Assembly: GCF_030272615.1 (NCBI RefSeq)
Contig: NC_081414.1
Span: forward strand, 307,875,164-307,939,163
DNA from: Cryptomeria japonica
Taxonomy: Eukaryota > Streptophyta > Pinopsida > Cupressales > Cupressaceae
DNA length: 64,000 nucleotides
Reading direction: 5' to 3'
The position numbers and the translations under genes are program-made. The notes beneath the pieces are model-generated. The model worked only from the letters and a program-made list of their open reading frames with translations. It was not told the DNA's origin and ran no database searches. This document shows, one piece after another, positions 31,771 through 44,102 of the stretch. Every line of letters begins with the position of its first letter. The stretch's first letter is position 1.

Positions 31771-33091
31771 AATGAAAGAATGAAATCAAAATGTGTTTAC
31801 CTAATCTAGATGTAGTTGAATATATCTGGGTAAGCACCCTTCAAAAATCTTAAGTATCCCAATCAGTTTTCAATGTTCCCAAAATAGATGCAAACCCATT
31901 AAGAATGTATGCATGAAGTTCTTCTTCAGTTAGGTCTGCCGGTGTGGGTTTATTCATCAATTCTATACTTTCCCACTTATGAAGTAACAAAGTGTTCAAC
32001 TAGGGACTGACCAATCCTCTCAATTCCCTTGCACGCCAGATTAATCTGTCCATATCTTTCTCCAAGGCTGATATCTCAAATTCTATAACCAAAATTTGAC
32101 CATCAATAGCGCTGGTCAATGACTGAGTACTATCAAAATTGTTAGCCAGATGTTCCAACCAAGCCTTTGTCACTTTTATTTTTACCTCTAAGTCAGCTAT
32201 AAGTTTGTCGGTGTTAGTACAAGACCTATATATACAATTGAACTAATTAAGAGCCTCATCAATGTTTGTTAGTTGTTCTATCATTTTGACCTTGTTTGAT
32301 GCGATCATATTGTCACAGGTGACCTTCCTAGCTGCATTGTACCTCTCTATTAATTACCGGTTTGATATCTGTTGAAGAGTTTGAAACTCTTTTCCAATGT
32401 GTTTAGTCAAACTCTTAAGCTTACCAGAGGGGCTAGCTACCAGAGTAGTGTATCCTGGAACTAGGTGCTGTAGAACCAGAATGGCCTACTCAATGACTTG
32501 CTTGTCTTTTGTTCCTTCGTTCCTTAACTTTTGAGCTGCAACATACATCAATTCAAAATGACTTAGTTTCTCAATATTCATCTGTCCAAAATCAACTTGA
32601 CCGGATGAGCCAAGTGCCAACAATGAATGACTAGACTCTCCAGCCTGCTGACTGGCACCGGTGGCTTCACTACTTGGTGCAATAACCTGCTCAACCTTAA
32701 CGTCTTCTATATGTATATTTGTTGCCGGAGGTTCAATATCCTCAACCTGTTTATTGTCTGTATCCACATCAATAACCTCTACATCCAGAATGTTCTGTTC
32801 CAGTGTATCTTGCTTATCATGCACAACTTCAATGTTATCTACCAGTTTCTCTATACTATGTATAGGTGATATTGCCGAAGGAACATCCTCTATTAGTTTC
32901 AGTTCCAAAACTGGTGAATCCAAACCTAATATATCTTTCCCTTTACCATCAACTGAGATGTCTTGAATACTAGACTTAGGAGGGAATACCAGTGGAGTAA
33001 AGAAACCATGTTTATCTATAAAGAATTTTACCCATGCCTCGTGGGTCTCCTTAACTATTTCATTTACTCTACCTACCATGAGACTCACATG
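31770..33091 (-). pseudogene. E3 ORF2 homologue
   Basis: The minus-strand frame below 33091 reads 'SLMVGRVNEIVKETHEAWVK' and an acidic linker ('VEVIDVDTDNKQVEDIEPP'). After a stop at 32486 it continues 'SPSGKLKSLTKHIGKEFQTL', 'YRSCTNTDKLIADLEVK', 'SLTSAIDGQILVIEFEIS' and 'RELRGLVSPQLNTL'. The blocks match E2 ORF2 (20814-22089) and E4 ORF2 in order. The N-terminal half is lost at the deletion junction with the LTR remnant (33091/33092), so the apparent start at 33142 is a fusion artefact. Confidence 0.8.
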
Positions 33092-33172
33092 CCGGTTAAG
33101 TGTCCAACCCAGAATGATGTGTGTTTCCATCAATGACAACAAAACTAAACCAAATGAGTGTCAATGCCAACA
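33092..33172 (-). repeat. E3 5' LTR remnant (outer ~80 bp)
   Basis: CCGGTTAAGTGTCCAACCCA... repeats the outer end of the E3 3' LTR (28965-29047), with the terminal CCAACA border and TSD CATAT. Confidence 0.85.
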
Positions 33173-33177
33173 CATAT

Positions 33178-35100
33178 AGACATAATTATGCAATTGGAAA
33201 TAATTGCATCACATTATTTAACATCAAATAGATACTACTTCCCTAGGGTATTCCAACGTCACTACTTAAATTAACATAAAATCTAGATATAAACCATATC
33301 CATTTATTCTACCACATAAATCCTTCACTAATTCTAACATTCATTTCAACTAAGAAACATAGGAAATTAACTATATACTACATGAATCTTAACTTGATAT
33401 CATAACCATAGATCACATCATTATTTATTCATGAATCCAAATCATATCAATACTAGGTTCATTTTAATGCTCCAAATCCAAATATTCCTAACCATGATTT
33501 CCAACAGCTAAATAACACCATCAATCCTAAACACAAACATTCCATTTCTTAAGAAGGACATCCACATAAACATTTAGTATATATCACAATCTCATTCACA
33601 AATATTCCAACATAACTCTTACAAGTACATATCTTCATGCCATGAAGGAACCATAATCTTCATCTACTATAATAATCATCCTAAATATATATTATATCCT
33701 TCACAAGGAAATAACCCATTACAACTTCTAATCCAATAATGAATCATAATCCCTAGGTACAAAATAAATATCTCAGATACATGATATAATGAAGTCTCTC
33801 AACCAAGAACATAGAACATATCTAATCCAAGAATCCAAGCATAAGATGAAGAGATGAAGATTTCACAATACATACATGAACATCCAATGAGAAGAATCCC
33901 AATAGAAGAAGACATAAAACCAACCAACCATGTGGAACCAAAAAGGTCCAGCCCCCGTACTTTAAAGAATGACATAAGGGTCCCACACACACACTCTAAA
34001 CCTAGGTTGAGGCCTAACCTCCAAGAAACATAACAAAATACTAACTCTCAACAAAACCAACACAAGATATAAACATATAGCAAATAACAAGGCTTAATCA
34101 TAAATTACAAAACCCACCAGAGGCAACCATCAAATCAAGGCTAAGGTAGTAGGACACATGTAGGAAGAGAGTGTCATCACATGCTATCAACAAGGGTTTC
34201 CCTGGTGGTCAGACCATGACGCTGACCTCAAGGGTTTTCCTAGCAGTCTTTCTTGACCTCAGTGCCCAAGTGATGCCCATGTGAAACCATATCAGCCTTT
34301 CATGAATAAAAGGGAGCATAGTATTACCATTCCAGGCCTTCTCAATCTCATCTTTCACCTATACTAGCATGGTAGGCCATGGGTGGGGCATCACAAATTA
34401 TCTTGATTAATGTGAGATCTCCCCAAACCCCTAAATTAATATGATTAAGATTATCACTTGATTACATTAAATTCCCAATGAGATTCCCTAGTATCTGCTT
34501 GAGGGCCCCGATACCCACTTGGGAGACACTCCCCTACCATTTTCCTAAACTTGGGGTAAATATCAATATAATAAAATACATATGGAATCTCATAAAACAA
34601 CCTTCCAAAGGTTCACATAATCAGTTGATCCATAATCACAATAGGTCCATATACCAATATCCACATCCTACAAAATTCCTTATCATGGATCCAATAGTAT
34701 CAACCAAGTAATTAACCAAAATGAGATTCCAAATAACCAAATGCCAATGATTATCCCAAAGAATGATCCCAACAAGACATAAAGCCATCATAAAGAAAAT
34801 ATAATAATACTACCAACATTCTCTTCAATAATCAAACTCTACTGGAAAAAAAATACAACCATAAAATCAACATCACAATATCATATGAAAACCCAAGCTA
34901 GGAGAACCAATCATAGGGAATTCATTGAGAAACCTAAATACAAGCCTTAGGTGAAAAGATAGATATAAAAAATCCGACATAGAAATCAGGAAATCAATTG
35001 AAATATCAAAAACAACAGAATAACACAAATATAGAAAACATTAGCGCTTTTGACAACCATAACAACACATGAAACATGAACAAGCACATATACATAACAA
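33178..35100. other. Gene-free part of the E6 LTR
   Basis: AT-rich, with no domain or repeat recognised. Short frames here (33799-33990 minus, 34478-34711 plus) have no support. Confidence 0.5.
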
Positions 35101-35104
35101 AATG

Positions 35105-35340
35105 GCTCTCGTAACAAAAAGTCTAGCGCATACGCCTTAAACTATGGCACATCCAATACCTAGGTTAACGCTTTAAAAAAATAGAATGACACATATAAGA
35201 AATGTTACAACGTATTCACTGAAAGACATCGCGCATTTGCCCGACAGGATAGCACATACGTAATTCAAAATGGTACATGCTAGAAATGGTGTAGCATATA
35301 TGTGTACCAAAGTAGCGCATATGTGATAGTGGGCTAAAAA
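35105..35340. repeat. Cluster of GCGCATACGC-like motifs in the E6 LTR
   Basis: AGCGCATACGCC (35126), 'ATCGCGCATTTGC' (35228), 'AGCACATACGTAA' (35252) and 'AGCGCATATGTGA' (35313) recur over ~230 bp. The core resembles the subterminal motifs of the TIR transposon. Confidence 0.45.
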
Positions 35341-36276
35341 CAATACACACACAAGATAAAATAAAATGAACAAGTCCAATGCAAACTCAAATATATTTAT
35401 GATACTAAAACATAAGCTCACATCAACATTTACATACATTGACAAGTTACATGATAAGAATCAAAGATAACAAGCCAGCACAAGATATGAATACAACTCC
35501 ATTCCTGACACTACAAATATGGGTAACAGAAACAAGAAATCACAACAGAAGGCATTTTTCAGGGAAAATAGTTCAAAAGCCTTCAAGGCACAATCCCAAA
35601 CCACATGCACACCTACAAGAAATAGCCTTACTCCTTTCGTCTAATAAAAAATACAAGTAAAGTAAAATAAGACACATGCGTCTCTTGGAACCATGCAAAT
35701 CCAAAATGGGGATAAACATAATCACATCAATGCACAAGCACATACATCCTTTTAACATACTAAAAACAATCTTTTTGAAGAAAATCTTTCCTTTCAAAAT
35801 AAAATGCATAATTAAATGGATCAGACCACTGACCTAGAAATTGAAGCAAAGGTCAAGAAATTTGAAGAAGAAATCTGGAGATGCCAACCAATTCCAAATC
35901 CAAAGGCAATGAAATCCAAATCTCCAAGCTAAAATCTGTTTCTCAATCGTGCGCAAAAATTTCATCAAAGATTCAATTTCAAAAGTTCAATCATTTCTCC
36001 AGTCGAAGAACCCCTGCAAATAATAAAAAATCAATATTTAAAATAAATCTCCCAAACCATACCTCATCACTGTTAAATTCTGTGAGAAGCAAGAATTGAG
36101 CCAGGATCTGATGTCGGTCATAGATCACATGCAACTCCAAGCAACGGATGATCGAAGATCAAAATAGCTGAATGAAGATAAATCTGATATGAGAGAAAAA
36201 TAGAGATAAAGAAGAGAATTTAGAGAAGACTCTCACCGAGCTATCACTTCCCTTGTGAAGGTGAGAGTATATTGCT

Positions 36277-36287
36277 TATTATATAGA
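36277..36287 (-). promoter_or_regulatory. Candidate TATA box of the E6 LTR
   Basis: The minus strand reads CTATATAATAA, followed downstream by a mixed leader-like region. It is the best TATA match in this part of the LTR, but no other promoter signal supports it. Confidence 0.3.
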
Positions 36288-36599
36288 AAAATAATAGCAT
36301 ATACAACCAAGAGGTGCATTAACTCCCACCTCCATAAAAAGTGGGAGGTTTTACCTACTACCCCATAAAAGGTGGGAGGTTTTTACCTACTTGGTAAATG
36401 CCAAAACATGTGGCATAACCTCCTTACATGAAAACAAAAAAGGAGTTATAAGAGGTGGGACATAAGGCCAAAAGAGGGTGAGAAACCCAACTACCCCATA
36501 ACCCACTTAGGAAATGACAAAATAGTGGTTATGAGAGGTGGCACAACAAGCCAAAAGAGGGTGTGTAACTCAACTACCCATGTGAGGTGGAGAGTTACA

Positions 36600-37230
36600 C
36601 ATGTAGCTAATGTATTCCGCCACGTGTCCTCATATTAACCACACCTAATAACCTAAGCAAGCTTAATAATATATGTGTAGGAAAAATAAATACCCCCTAA
36701 CATAAGGAAAATAAAAAAACCCACACTAACAATCACACCAAAATTAAAAATAATAAAATTAATAATAAACCTTACCAACCATTACAAAAATCAAGGGAAA
36801 GTTATTATTAAAGAATATTATTTACTAAATCAACCAATAGGAGAAAAGGGTACGTAAAACAAATAATAAATCAAATAAATACAAAGAGGTAAATTATCAA
36901 TTAAATCGATAAGGAAAAATAGTAGGTAGACAAATAATAAAACAAATAAGTAAAAAAAAGAACAATAAATAAAATAAACAATTAAATAAATAATTAAATA
37001 AACTAATAATCAATAAATCAAATAAATAATCAAATGCACAAATAATATAAATGCTCAATCACATGAAAAGCCTCTACATAACACAATTTTATTTATATCC
37101 ATACTAACCAAATTGATGTAAACATAAATAAACTATATAAAAAAAATTAATTAATAATTTAATTAATAATCACTACTCCATAAGCATCCCAAGATAGGAT
37201 AATAAAAAATACCGCATAACCTCCAACAAG
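36600..37230. other. Very A-rich stretch in the E6 LTR
   Basis: Plus strand dominated by AAATAA/ACAAATAAT repeats; no gene or clear repeat unit. This is a strand-asymmetric low-complexity part of the LTR. Confidence 0.5.
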
Positions 37231-37878
37231 GTGACTCTAACCAAAATTCTAGAACTGACAAGGTACCAACTAAGCCTAGAGTGTGTGATAGGGTCTCATG
37301 TCATCTCTGATCAACTTGCCATTGGAATTAAAGACAAGCTCAAACTTATGAAGCCAGGTAGAGTCGATGTTTGGTACCTACATTCCTGCACCAGACCAAC
37401 GTTTAAACAATAATATATATGTTGCATATAATATGAAATAATCAGACAGGTGAAAGAGAGTTGCAACATCACACCTTGCTCGTAAACAAGTGGCATAACA
37501 TTGTCCCTTTCACGAATACACTGATAATAAAAGTATGGCAACCATACCATGTACATCAACATATCCCATAGAGCATGAAGTAGGATTAGCATACATAATC
37601 TGATATCATCATAAGCGAATACAAATCTCCACAATCATATAATGAATGCTCACAAATATCCTACATATGTCCAATCATCATAATAGTCCTAAATGTATCA
37701 CCATCCACATAAAACCTAAATATGCCAACTGTCAATATGTAGTGTCTAACATCAACTATAAGCATCCAAAATATAATAGAGCCATAAGTATAAATCAAAA
37801 GAATCATAATAAGTCTAAACTAGATCCATAGAGTCTAATCATGCATATAATAAAGATCAATTAGGGAGGGACACTACA

Positions 37879-37890
37879 TCCTCCCCCCTA
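37879..37890 (-). other. E6 polypurine tract
   Basis: The minus strand TAGGGGGGAGGA lies directly before the LTR start TGTAGTGTCC. Confidence 0.8.
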
Positions 37891-37899
37891 TGCCTAGGA

Positions 37900-38786
37900 T
37901 TACTAGTGGAAGCTTGAGAACAAATAGGGAAAGATCTCTCTCATCTGCACTGGATCCTCCCATGTCACCAAGGAATCATCATCAGGGTCCCATTGGACCC
38001 TTACATAACATATATCACGATCCTTGAGGGTTAGCCATTGATGCTACAGAATACGCATAGGCTCTAAAGAAAGTTGTTTGTCCTCTACTTGTAAAGAATT
38101 TCAATCCAAATAATGGGTCACATCTAGAAAGTACGACCTCAAAACTGACACATGAAACACATCATGGATGTGAGATAGGTTGGGTGGCAAGGCAAGGCAA
38201 TAATCTATAGGAACGATCCTCTTCAAAACCTCAAACGGTTCAAAAAAATGAGGTGCCCACTTAGAGCCTTTTCCATAATGGATAGGACTCTTTCACAGAC
38301 AAACCCTCAAAAAAACCATGCCTCCTACCAAAAACTATCGATCCACATGATGAGCATCTGCATACTTCCTATCTTATGCCACCACCAAATGCTCTTGAAT
38401 ACAATTCACCATGTGCTCCACCTCCTAAAGCATCTCTGATCCTATGAGCACTCTATCCTCCAAACGATCCCAACTCAGAGGCGTATGACAAGGTTGATCA
38501 TACAAAGCTTCAAAAGTAGACATACCAATTCAACTATCATAACCATTGTTATAAGAAAACTCCACCAAATATAGGTAGTCCTCCCATCATGACTGGTGAT
38601 CCATGACATATATCTAAAGCATATTCCTCTAAAACCTGATTAACTCTCTCAGTCTGACCGTCTGTCTTTGGATGATATCCTGAATTGAAGTTCAACTGAG
38701 CTCCTAAATCATGTTGAAGAGAAGTCCATAAAGATGAAGTGAACATAGGATCTTGATTTGATATAATTTGACGATGAATACCATGT
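37900..38786 (-). pseudogene. E6 integrase C-terminus with chromodomain-like tail
   Basis: The minus strand reads 'GIHRQIISNQDPMFTSSLW', 'LGAQLNFNSGYHPKTDGQTE', 'ERVNQVLEEYAL', then in other frames 'FHVSVLRSYFLDVTHYLD' and 'DDDSLVTWEDPVQMREIFPY'. These are the Ty3/gypsy integrase core end (GYHPxTDGQTERVN), the GPY/F-like linker and the chromodomain-type tail with 'TWED...FP'. Frameshifts and stops separate the pieces. The codons upstream are interrupted at the E4 insertion point (TSD CATGT) and resume at 47051. Confidence 0.85.
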
Positions 38787-39659
38787 TGCTAGAATCCAAG
38801 AACACTAAGAGGGGGGGGGGGTGAATCAATGTTCTACCAGAATGATCAATTTTAACCTTATTAAAAGTAAATAAATCAATAAGCCAATCACACAAATGAA
38901 TACCATAATATAAAGAATTATACATGGAAACCTTAAAGAGGAAAAACCACGGTTGGATTTGTGACCCACAATATCATTCCACTGGCCATATGAAAAGATA
39001 TTACAAAATATGGGGGCGTGCACATGCAGGAAGGCTTACAACCTAGAGCACACTGCTCATCAAAAAAGAGTCTCATTGACTATAGTCACTCTGAATAATA
39101 AAACATAAAACTAAACTCATAAACTGCATCTGCTATGCCTAATAGAGTTCCAGTTCAAGCTAAGATTGTTCCGGTTCTGATACCCTAAACCCTTACTGGA
39201 ATAACCTCTTACATAATCAACATTCCTCGCATTACAATTATCTTTCTCACACTTATATTATATCATCTCTTACATACCACAAAATGATCTAATCAACTGA
39301 CCTATATACCCTTATAATCCTTCATGCCTTATGTCAGCTTACATAGATAATTACAAAAATGAATATACATGTCGGCTCAATTACATGTATACATAAATAT
39401 CAAAATCAATTTCCGATTGCCGGATCTCCCAAATGATGTCGGTCTTCTATACCTATAACCTGATGAAGTCATGTCGGCCTCCAATGCCGGTACCCAAAGA
39501 ATCCCTCGTATCGGTGAAGATACCTGACAGTGCCGGTGCCAGTGCCAGTGCCAGTGAAGTGTCTGCCAATAAACAACCAAACCAAAATATGAAAGCTGGA
39601 ACATGTTGCCATCAATGACAACATATTGAAACCAATCAAATGAGTTTCAATTGCCAACA
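38787..39659 (-). repeat. E4 3' LTR
   Basis: 873 bp. On plus it starts TGCTAGAATCCAAG and ends ...CAATTGCCAACA. It matches 46141-47045 with a deletion of ~30 bp. The PPT, CCCCCTTT on plus, follows at 39660-39671. Confidence 0.92.
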
Positions 39660-41827
39660 ATCTCCCCCTTTGGCATTGATGGCAACACTCACGTGAAAAA
39701 ATGATAATGGTTTCCATCTATAGGTTTCACTCTGAGACTGCTCCCCCTGAGTTGAATATCCATATGTGCATGATTTGAACAAAATAATCCATACCTCCCA
39801 ATGTAAAGAATATATTTTTCACCTATACCTCCCCCTTAGACATCATGCCAAAAAAATACCAAAAACTAGGAGTAAGAATGAAAGACTGTTCAGGGAATGT
39901 CTCAAAACACCTTACCGGAGTTGGATATATTTGAAAATTTCTGGATAGGCTTTCTCCAAAATCTCTAGATAGGTATCCCAACCTGATTTGAGTGTGTCGG
40001 AAACATATATAAGTTCATTAAGCATGTGAGCATATGACTCTTTATCCTTAACTTCTACCGGTGTGGGCTTACCAACCATATCAATACACTCCTTCTTATG
40101 TACACTTAATGAGTCCAACCGGGGACTCACCAATCCTTTGAGACCTCTAGCTCTCCTAATGATTTTATCTTTATCCCTCTCAAGAGATGAAACTTGAGCT
40201 TCCAATACCAAAATCTGACCATCAATAGATGTAGTCAAAGAATTTGAGTCATCAAAAGAATTGACTATACCTACAATCTTTTCCCGAGTATCCTTAATCC
40301 TTTTATCTAAATCCGTTGTAAGTAAACCTGTGTTACAACATACTCTATAAATATTTGTACATTTCCTTAAAGAATTATCAATCAAATTCAACTTATCATT
40401 AATCTCCTTCTTCTCTGACTCAATCATCTGATCAAATGTTTCTCTCTTGGCTTGTGTAAACCTCTCCAACACCTGCCGGCTAGATATCTGTTGTAAAGAT
40501 TGAAAGTCTTTAGAAATGTGCTCTGTGATTATTTTGAACTTGCTGGATGGGCTTGCTCCTTTGTCAAATTTTCACTCCAGGACAAGTCTATGCAAAATAG
40601 GGATTATTGATCAATAACTCCTTTGTCCATAGATCCTTCCTTCATCATCTTTTGTGCAACCATCATCATGAGCTCAGTAGAACTCATCTCAGTTATGCTT
40701 TTTTGTTTTACCCGTGATGTGTCAATTGACAACAATGATGCACTCACTATAGGTTCCTTGATGGATTCCTCTTCCTTCTCCTTAGATGGTTTATTAACTT
40801 TTATAGATTCCTCATTTGCACCGGTGGTTTCACCACTTGGTTCAGTATCAGTTACTGTCGGTTCCTCCTTATGAACTGTGTCCTCAACTTGTACATTCTG
40901 ATCCAGAGGACTATTGTCCTCAACATTTATAACCTTTACACTCTCTGAATCTACTGGTATCTCAACATTTGTCGGTATCACTTATGTGTCCTATACATTA
41001 GATTCTACTAGGGGCTCTATATCCAATATCTTCATATCCTTCAAAATTGTAGATGAGGTACCCACTATACCTTTACCTTTCCCTTCAACTGGGATGTCTA
41101 TAGTGTTGGTTTTAGCCTTCGATGAAGTGTAGAAACTAGGGTTTTTAGAAAAGAATTGAACCCATGCCTTGTGGGTCTCAGTGATTATCTCATTAACCCT
41201 TCCTAACATAAGACTAATTATCTTGTGCTTGCTATGAAAGATTTTTCTGCCTGCAACCTCAAGTGTCCTATCCAACTCCTCTGGAGTAATGGATCCACAG
41301 GTAGTTAACAACTCATGAATCTTTATCCGCTTATCCACCTCCATAGCTGATAATATTCTAGCATCTAAATTGTCATATAACTGTGCTGGTATTTGTTTCT
41401 CAATTTCCAATAAAGCTTTCTTATATATATCCAAATATAACAAAACTGCTTCCTCAACTTCTCTCTGCTCATCATCATCTAAATGCTCATAATAAAATTG
41501 TACATTTTTCAACATACCATCGTTAGTTATTTCATCTACCAATTCTGCACAAATCTTGGGTGGAATAATAATTACATTACCGGATGCCATTTCCAGGTTT
41601 GTGTCATCCATATTCTTTCTTCTTCCAGTACCAGATGGAGTAGAAAGTGTTTCCTTTGGAGCTCTTTTCTGTTCTGGTACCTTTATTGTAACCTTCCTAA
41701 CCGGTTGCTTCCTTGCTTCCTCCTTATACTTTTCACTTTTCTTCCTCAATACCCCTCTTGAATACTAAGGGTGTGTCATCTTCAGTTCTAGAGTTTGATG
41801 GAATAGGCTTAATAAAAATTGTAGGCT

Positions 41828-42079
41828 CTTTCCTCTTCCTTTCTTTTTCCGGAACAACATCCATTAATGCTTTGAAGTCCTGAGATACTTGTTCAAATAA
41901 TTTACTTGCCTTGCCCTATTTTTTCTCCCTCTTCTTCCTGTTAAAATCAGTTTCAACCTCTTGCTTCTTCTTTTCTGTAGTACCAAAGGATTTCACAACT
42001 TCATCAATAGGTGCATCAATTAACATCTTTGCATAAGCATCCAAAATCTGTGCATCAACTTCATAACCCATCTCTTCAA
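41828..42079 (-). repeat. 252-bp ORF2 segment, copy 1 (left of the insert)
   Basis: Directly abuts the insert at 42080. It matches 43851-44102 base for base apart from roughly 25-30 differences by eye. Both copies end CATCTCTTCAA. Confidence 0.9.
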
Positions 42080-43850
42080 TGTGGGCATTGTGTTGTCATT
42101 GATGTCAACCAGTATAGGAGTATTGTTGACATGCAATTATTAATGTCAACCAGTCTTGCAGGTCACCGATAAGGGAGAGAATGTCATTCAGTACAATGAT
42201 AATTGGAGTCACAATTGAGTCACCGATACACAAGTTAGTGTCTGACTTGTGTGGATAATATGGACAAGAGACTGATATGATATAACAACCAATAAATGAT
42301 GACATCTGTGAGTGGGCAAGATTTTGAGCTATTGTTTGTGATGAAGAGGCATAATATTACCTAAATCACACCAAAACAAGAGGAGAAGAATGTACAGGTC
42401 ACCGGTATGCTATGTGGATGAAGAACAACGAGACTCTCACCGGATAGAGATGCAGTCACCATGTGAAGAGATGACTGACAATGAATGTACCCACACCAGA
42501 TCATGAGTGCATTGCAGGATGCAGATGACAAGGAGTCATTCACACCAATAAGTGGAGCTTATCTCCTATTATGCATAGCATGCATCATAGTTCTGCAAGA
42601 TAAGGAAGAAGAGGTAAAGGCAGGTGTTTAAAGGCTAACACCAGATCTAACCGATGAAACAAAAGGATGCCTCAAGTGCATGAAATTAGGGATATGCACT
42701 ATACCTACATAGAAGGCATGATAAGCCACCAGGACAGAAAAATAAGAGTAAAGAAGTTATGGGTTTGTCACCTTGACAAACCGACTGAGATAATGTCTAT
42801 TTTGACAATGAAGAGGGCAAAGTGGAGCAGTTGCAAAGAGAGTATGCAATTGGTATGCAGATGCCTTAGATGGAATCAATTGAAGGTTTATGACATGGTG
42901 TCATCAGGAAGGCTACCAATGAGCATGAGAACCGATAAGGAAGCAAGGAGGCTAAGTGATGTGCTCCTACCTGATGAAAATGAGCATGCTATGGATAGAC
43001 ATGTCTGGCGACTGGTTAAGAAGTTCCACTGACAGATCAACAAAGTGCAGACATGATGGTTAACTGGTAAAGTGTGAGTTACCGATAGGGTTAGTGAACT
43101 GATAGAAAAGAAGGACCGATTGAGTGTTTGGTCGGTGATCTTGTTTGAACTGACATAGAGGTCCAAACTAAGGTGGATTTTGACAAAGATGCCACATGGC
43201 GTCAAGGTGACCGACATGCATGCAGCGGTAGATCGCACATAACCTTTTCAATATCTCTACACTCTATCTCTTCACACAGACCTAATCTTCTCTTTGATGA
43301 TCGCACATAACCTTTTCTATTCTATATCTCACACATGCAAACCCTAGAGATGATGTCCTTATAATGGAATCTGATTTCATGTCGGTCCAATAGAATTAGA
43401 CTACAAGTTCCTAGGTACAATGCATCTAGACACATTTGGTAACATGACACAAACACACCGCCAAAGTGTCGGTGGATGATAACTCATCACACATTACAGT
43501 AATACTGGTTGGTAACTCATCACAGATATATACCAATTAATACAATATACCGATTACCAGTTGTAAAAAATGAAGACTCGAGGATTGTAGTGTTCCGATC
43601 AAAAGTTAACTACCGCTTAGGTCCTTCGTACCGCTTGAGATCCTCGAACCACTTGGGGTCTTCATATCGCTTGGGATCTTCGGTCAATCTGTGACCGGTA
43701 AACCATCTTCTGCAAAATACCGATAGTCTAAAGACTATACATTCAATAATACACAATATCGGTTGGAACAATTACCAGTTGAGCATAACTCATACATCAA
43801 GAAAGTGTGTGTCCATCAATGACAATCAAAACATCATCAAAATGCCAACA
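42080..43850. mobile_element. LTR-like insert in E4 with inverted ends, no short TSD
   Basis: 1771 bp, TGTGGGCATTGTGTTGTCAT...TGACAATC...AATGCCAACA. Both ends resemble a SIRE-type LTR start, pointing inward: the left end reads like the E1 LTR start, and the right end in reverse complement reads TGTTGGCATTTTGATG. A ~19-bp minisatellite ('TACCGCTTGAGATCCTCG' variants) lies at 43612-43680, and a repeated 'GATCGCACATAACCTTTTC' at 43231 and 43296. No domain is coded. The 5-bp flanks (TTCAA / CTTTT) do not match; instead 252 bp of host ORF2 is duplicated on either side. Confidence 0.7.
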
Positions 43851-44102
43851 CTTTTCTCTTCCTTCCTTTTTCTAGAACAACATCCATTAATGCTTTGATA
43901 TCCTGAGATACTTGTTCAACAAATTTTCTTGCCTTGCCTTGTTGTTTCTCCCTCTTCTTTCGATTAAACTTAGTTTCAACTTCTTGCTTCTTCTGTTTTG
44001 CAGTACCAAAGGATTTCTCAGCTTCATCAATAGGTGCAACAATTAACATCTTTGCATAAGCATCCAAAATCTATGCATCAAATTCATAACCCATCTCTTC
44101 AA
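43851..44102 (-). repeat. 252-bp ORF2 segment, copy 2 (right of the insert)
   Basis: Homologous to 41828-42079. Beyond 44102 the sequence continues into the rest of ORF2, so this copy is in register with the N-terminal half while copy 1 is in register with the C-terminal half. Confidence 0.9.

Larger units (their letters stand above)
28104..33172 (-). mobile_element. E3: deleted relative of E2/E4, TSD CATAT
   Basis: Flanked by CATAT at 28099-28103 and 33173-33177. It keeps a 3' LTR (28104-29047), the PPT side and most of ORF2 (33092-~31770). Its 5' LTR is reduced to the outer ~80 bp (33092-33172) joined directly to ORF2; the rest of the LTR, PBS and gag are gone. About 2.6 kb of foreign sequence (29150-~31740) sits between PPT and ORF2. 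Confidence 0.88.
27996..37878 (-). repeat. E6 3' LTR, ~4.8 kb net, interrupted by E3
   Basis: On the minus strand it begins TGTAGTGTCCCTCCC at 37878 after a PPT. A matching inverted end, TGTAATGCCC on the plus strand at 27996, is the likely outer border. E3 (28104-33172 plus its TSD) sits inside. The second LTR is outside the window, so the outer border rests on the end motif only. Confidence 0.6.

Noticed and set aside
42080-43850. Ordinary solo LTR with TSD
   Set aside because: The 5-bp flanks TTCAA and CTTTT do not match, and 252 bp of host sequence is duplicated instead.
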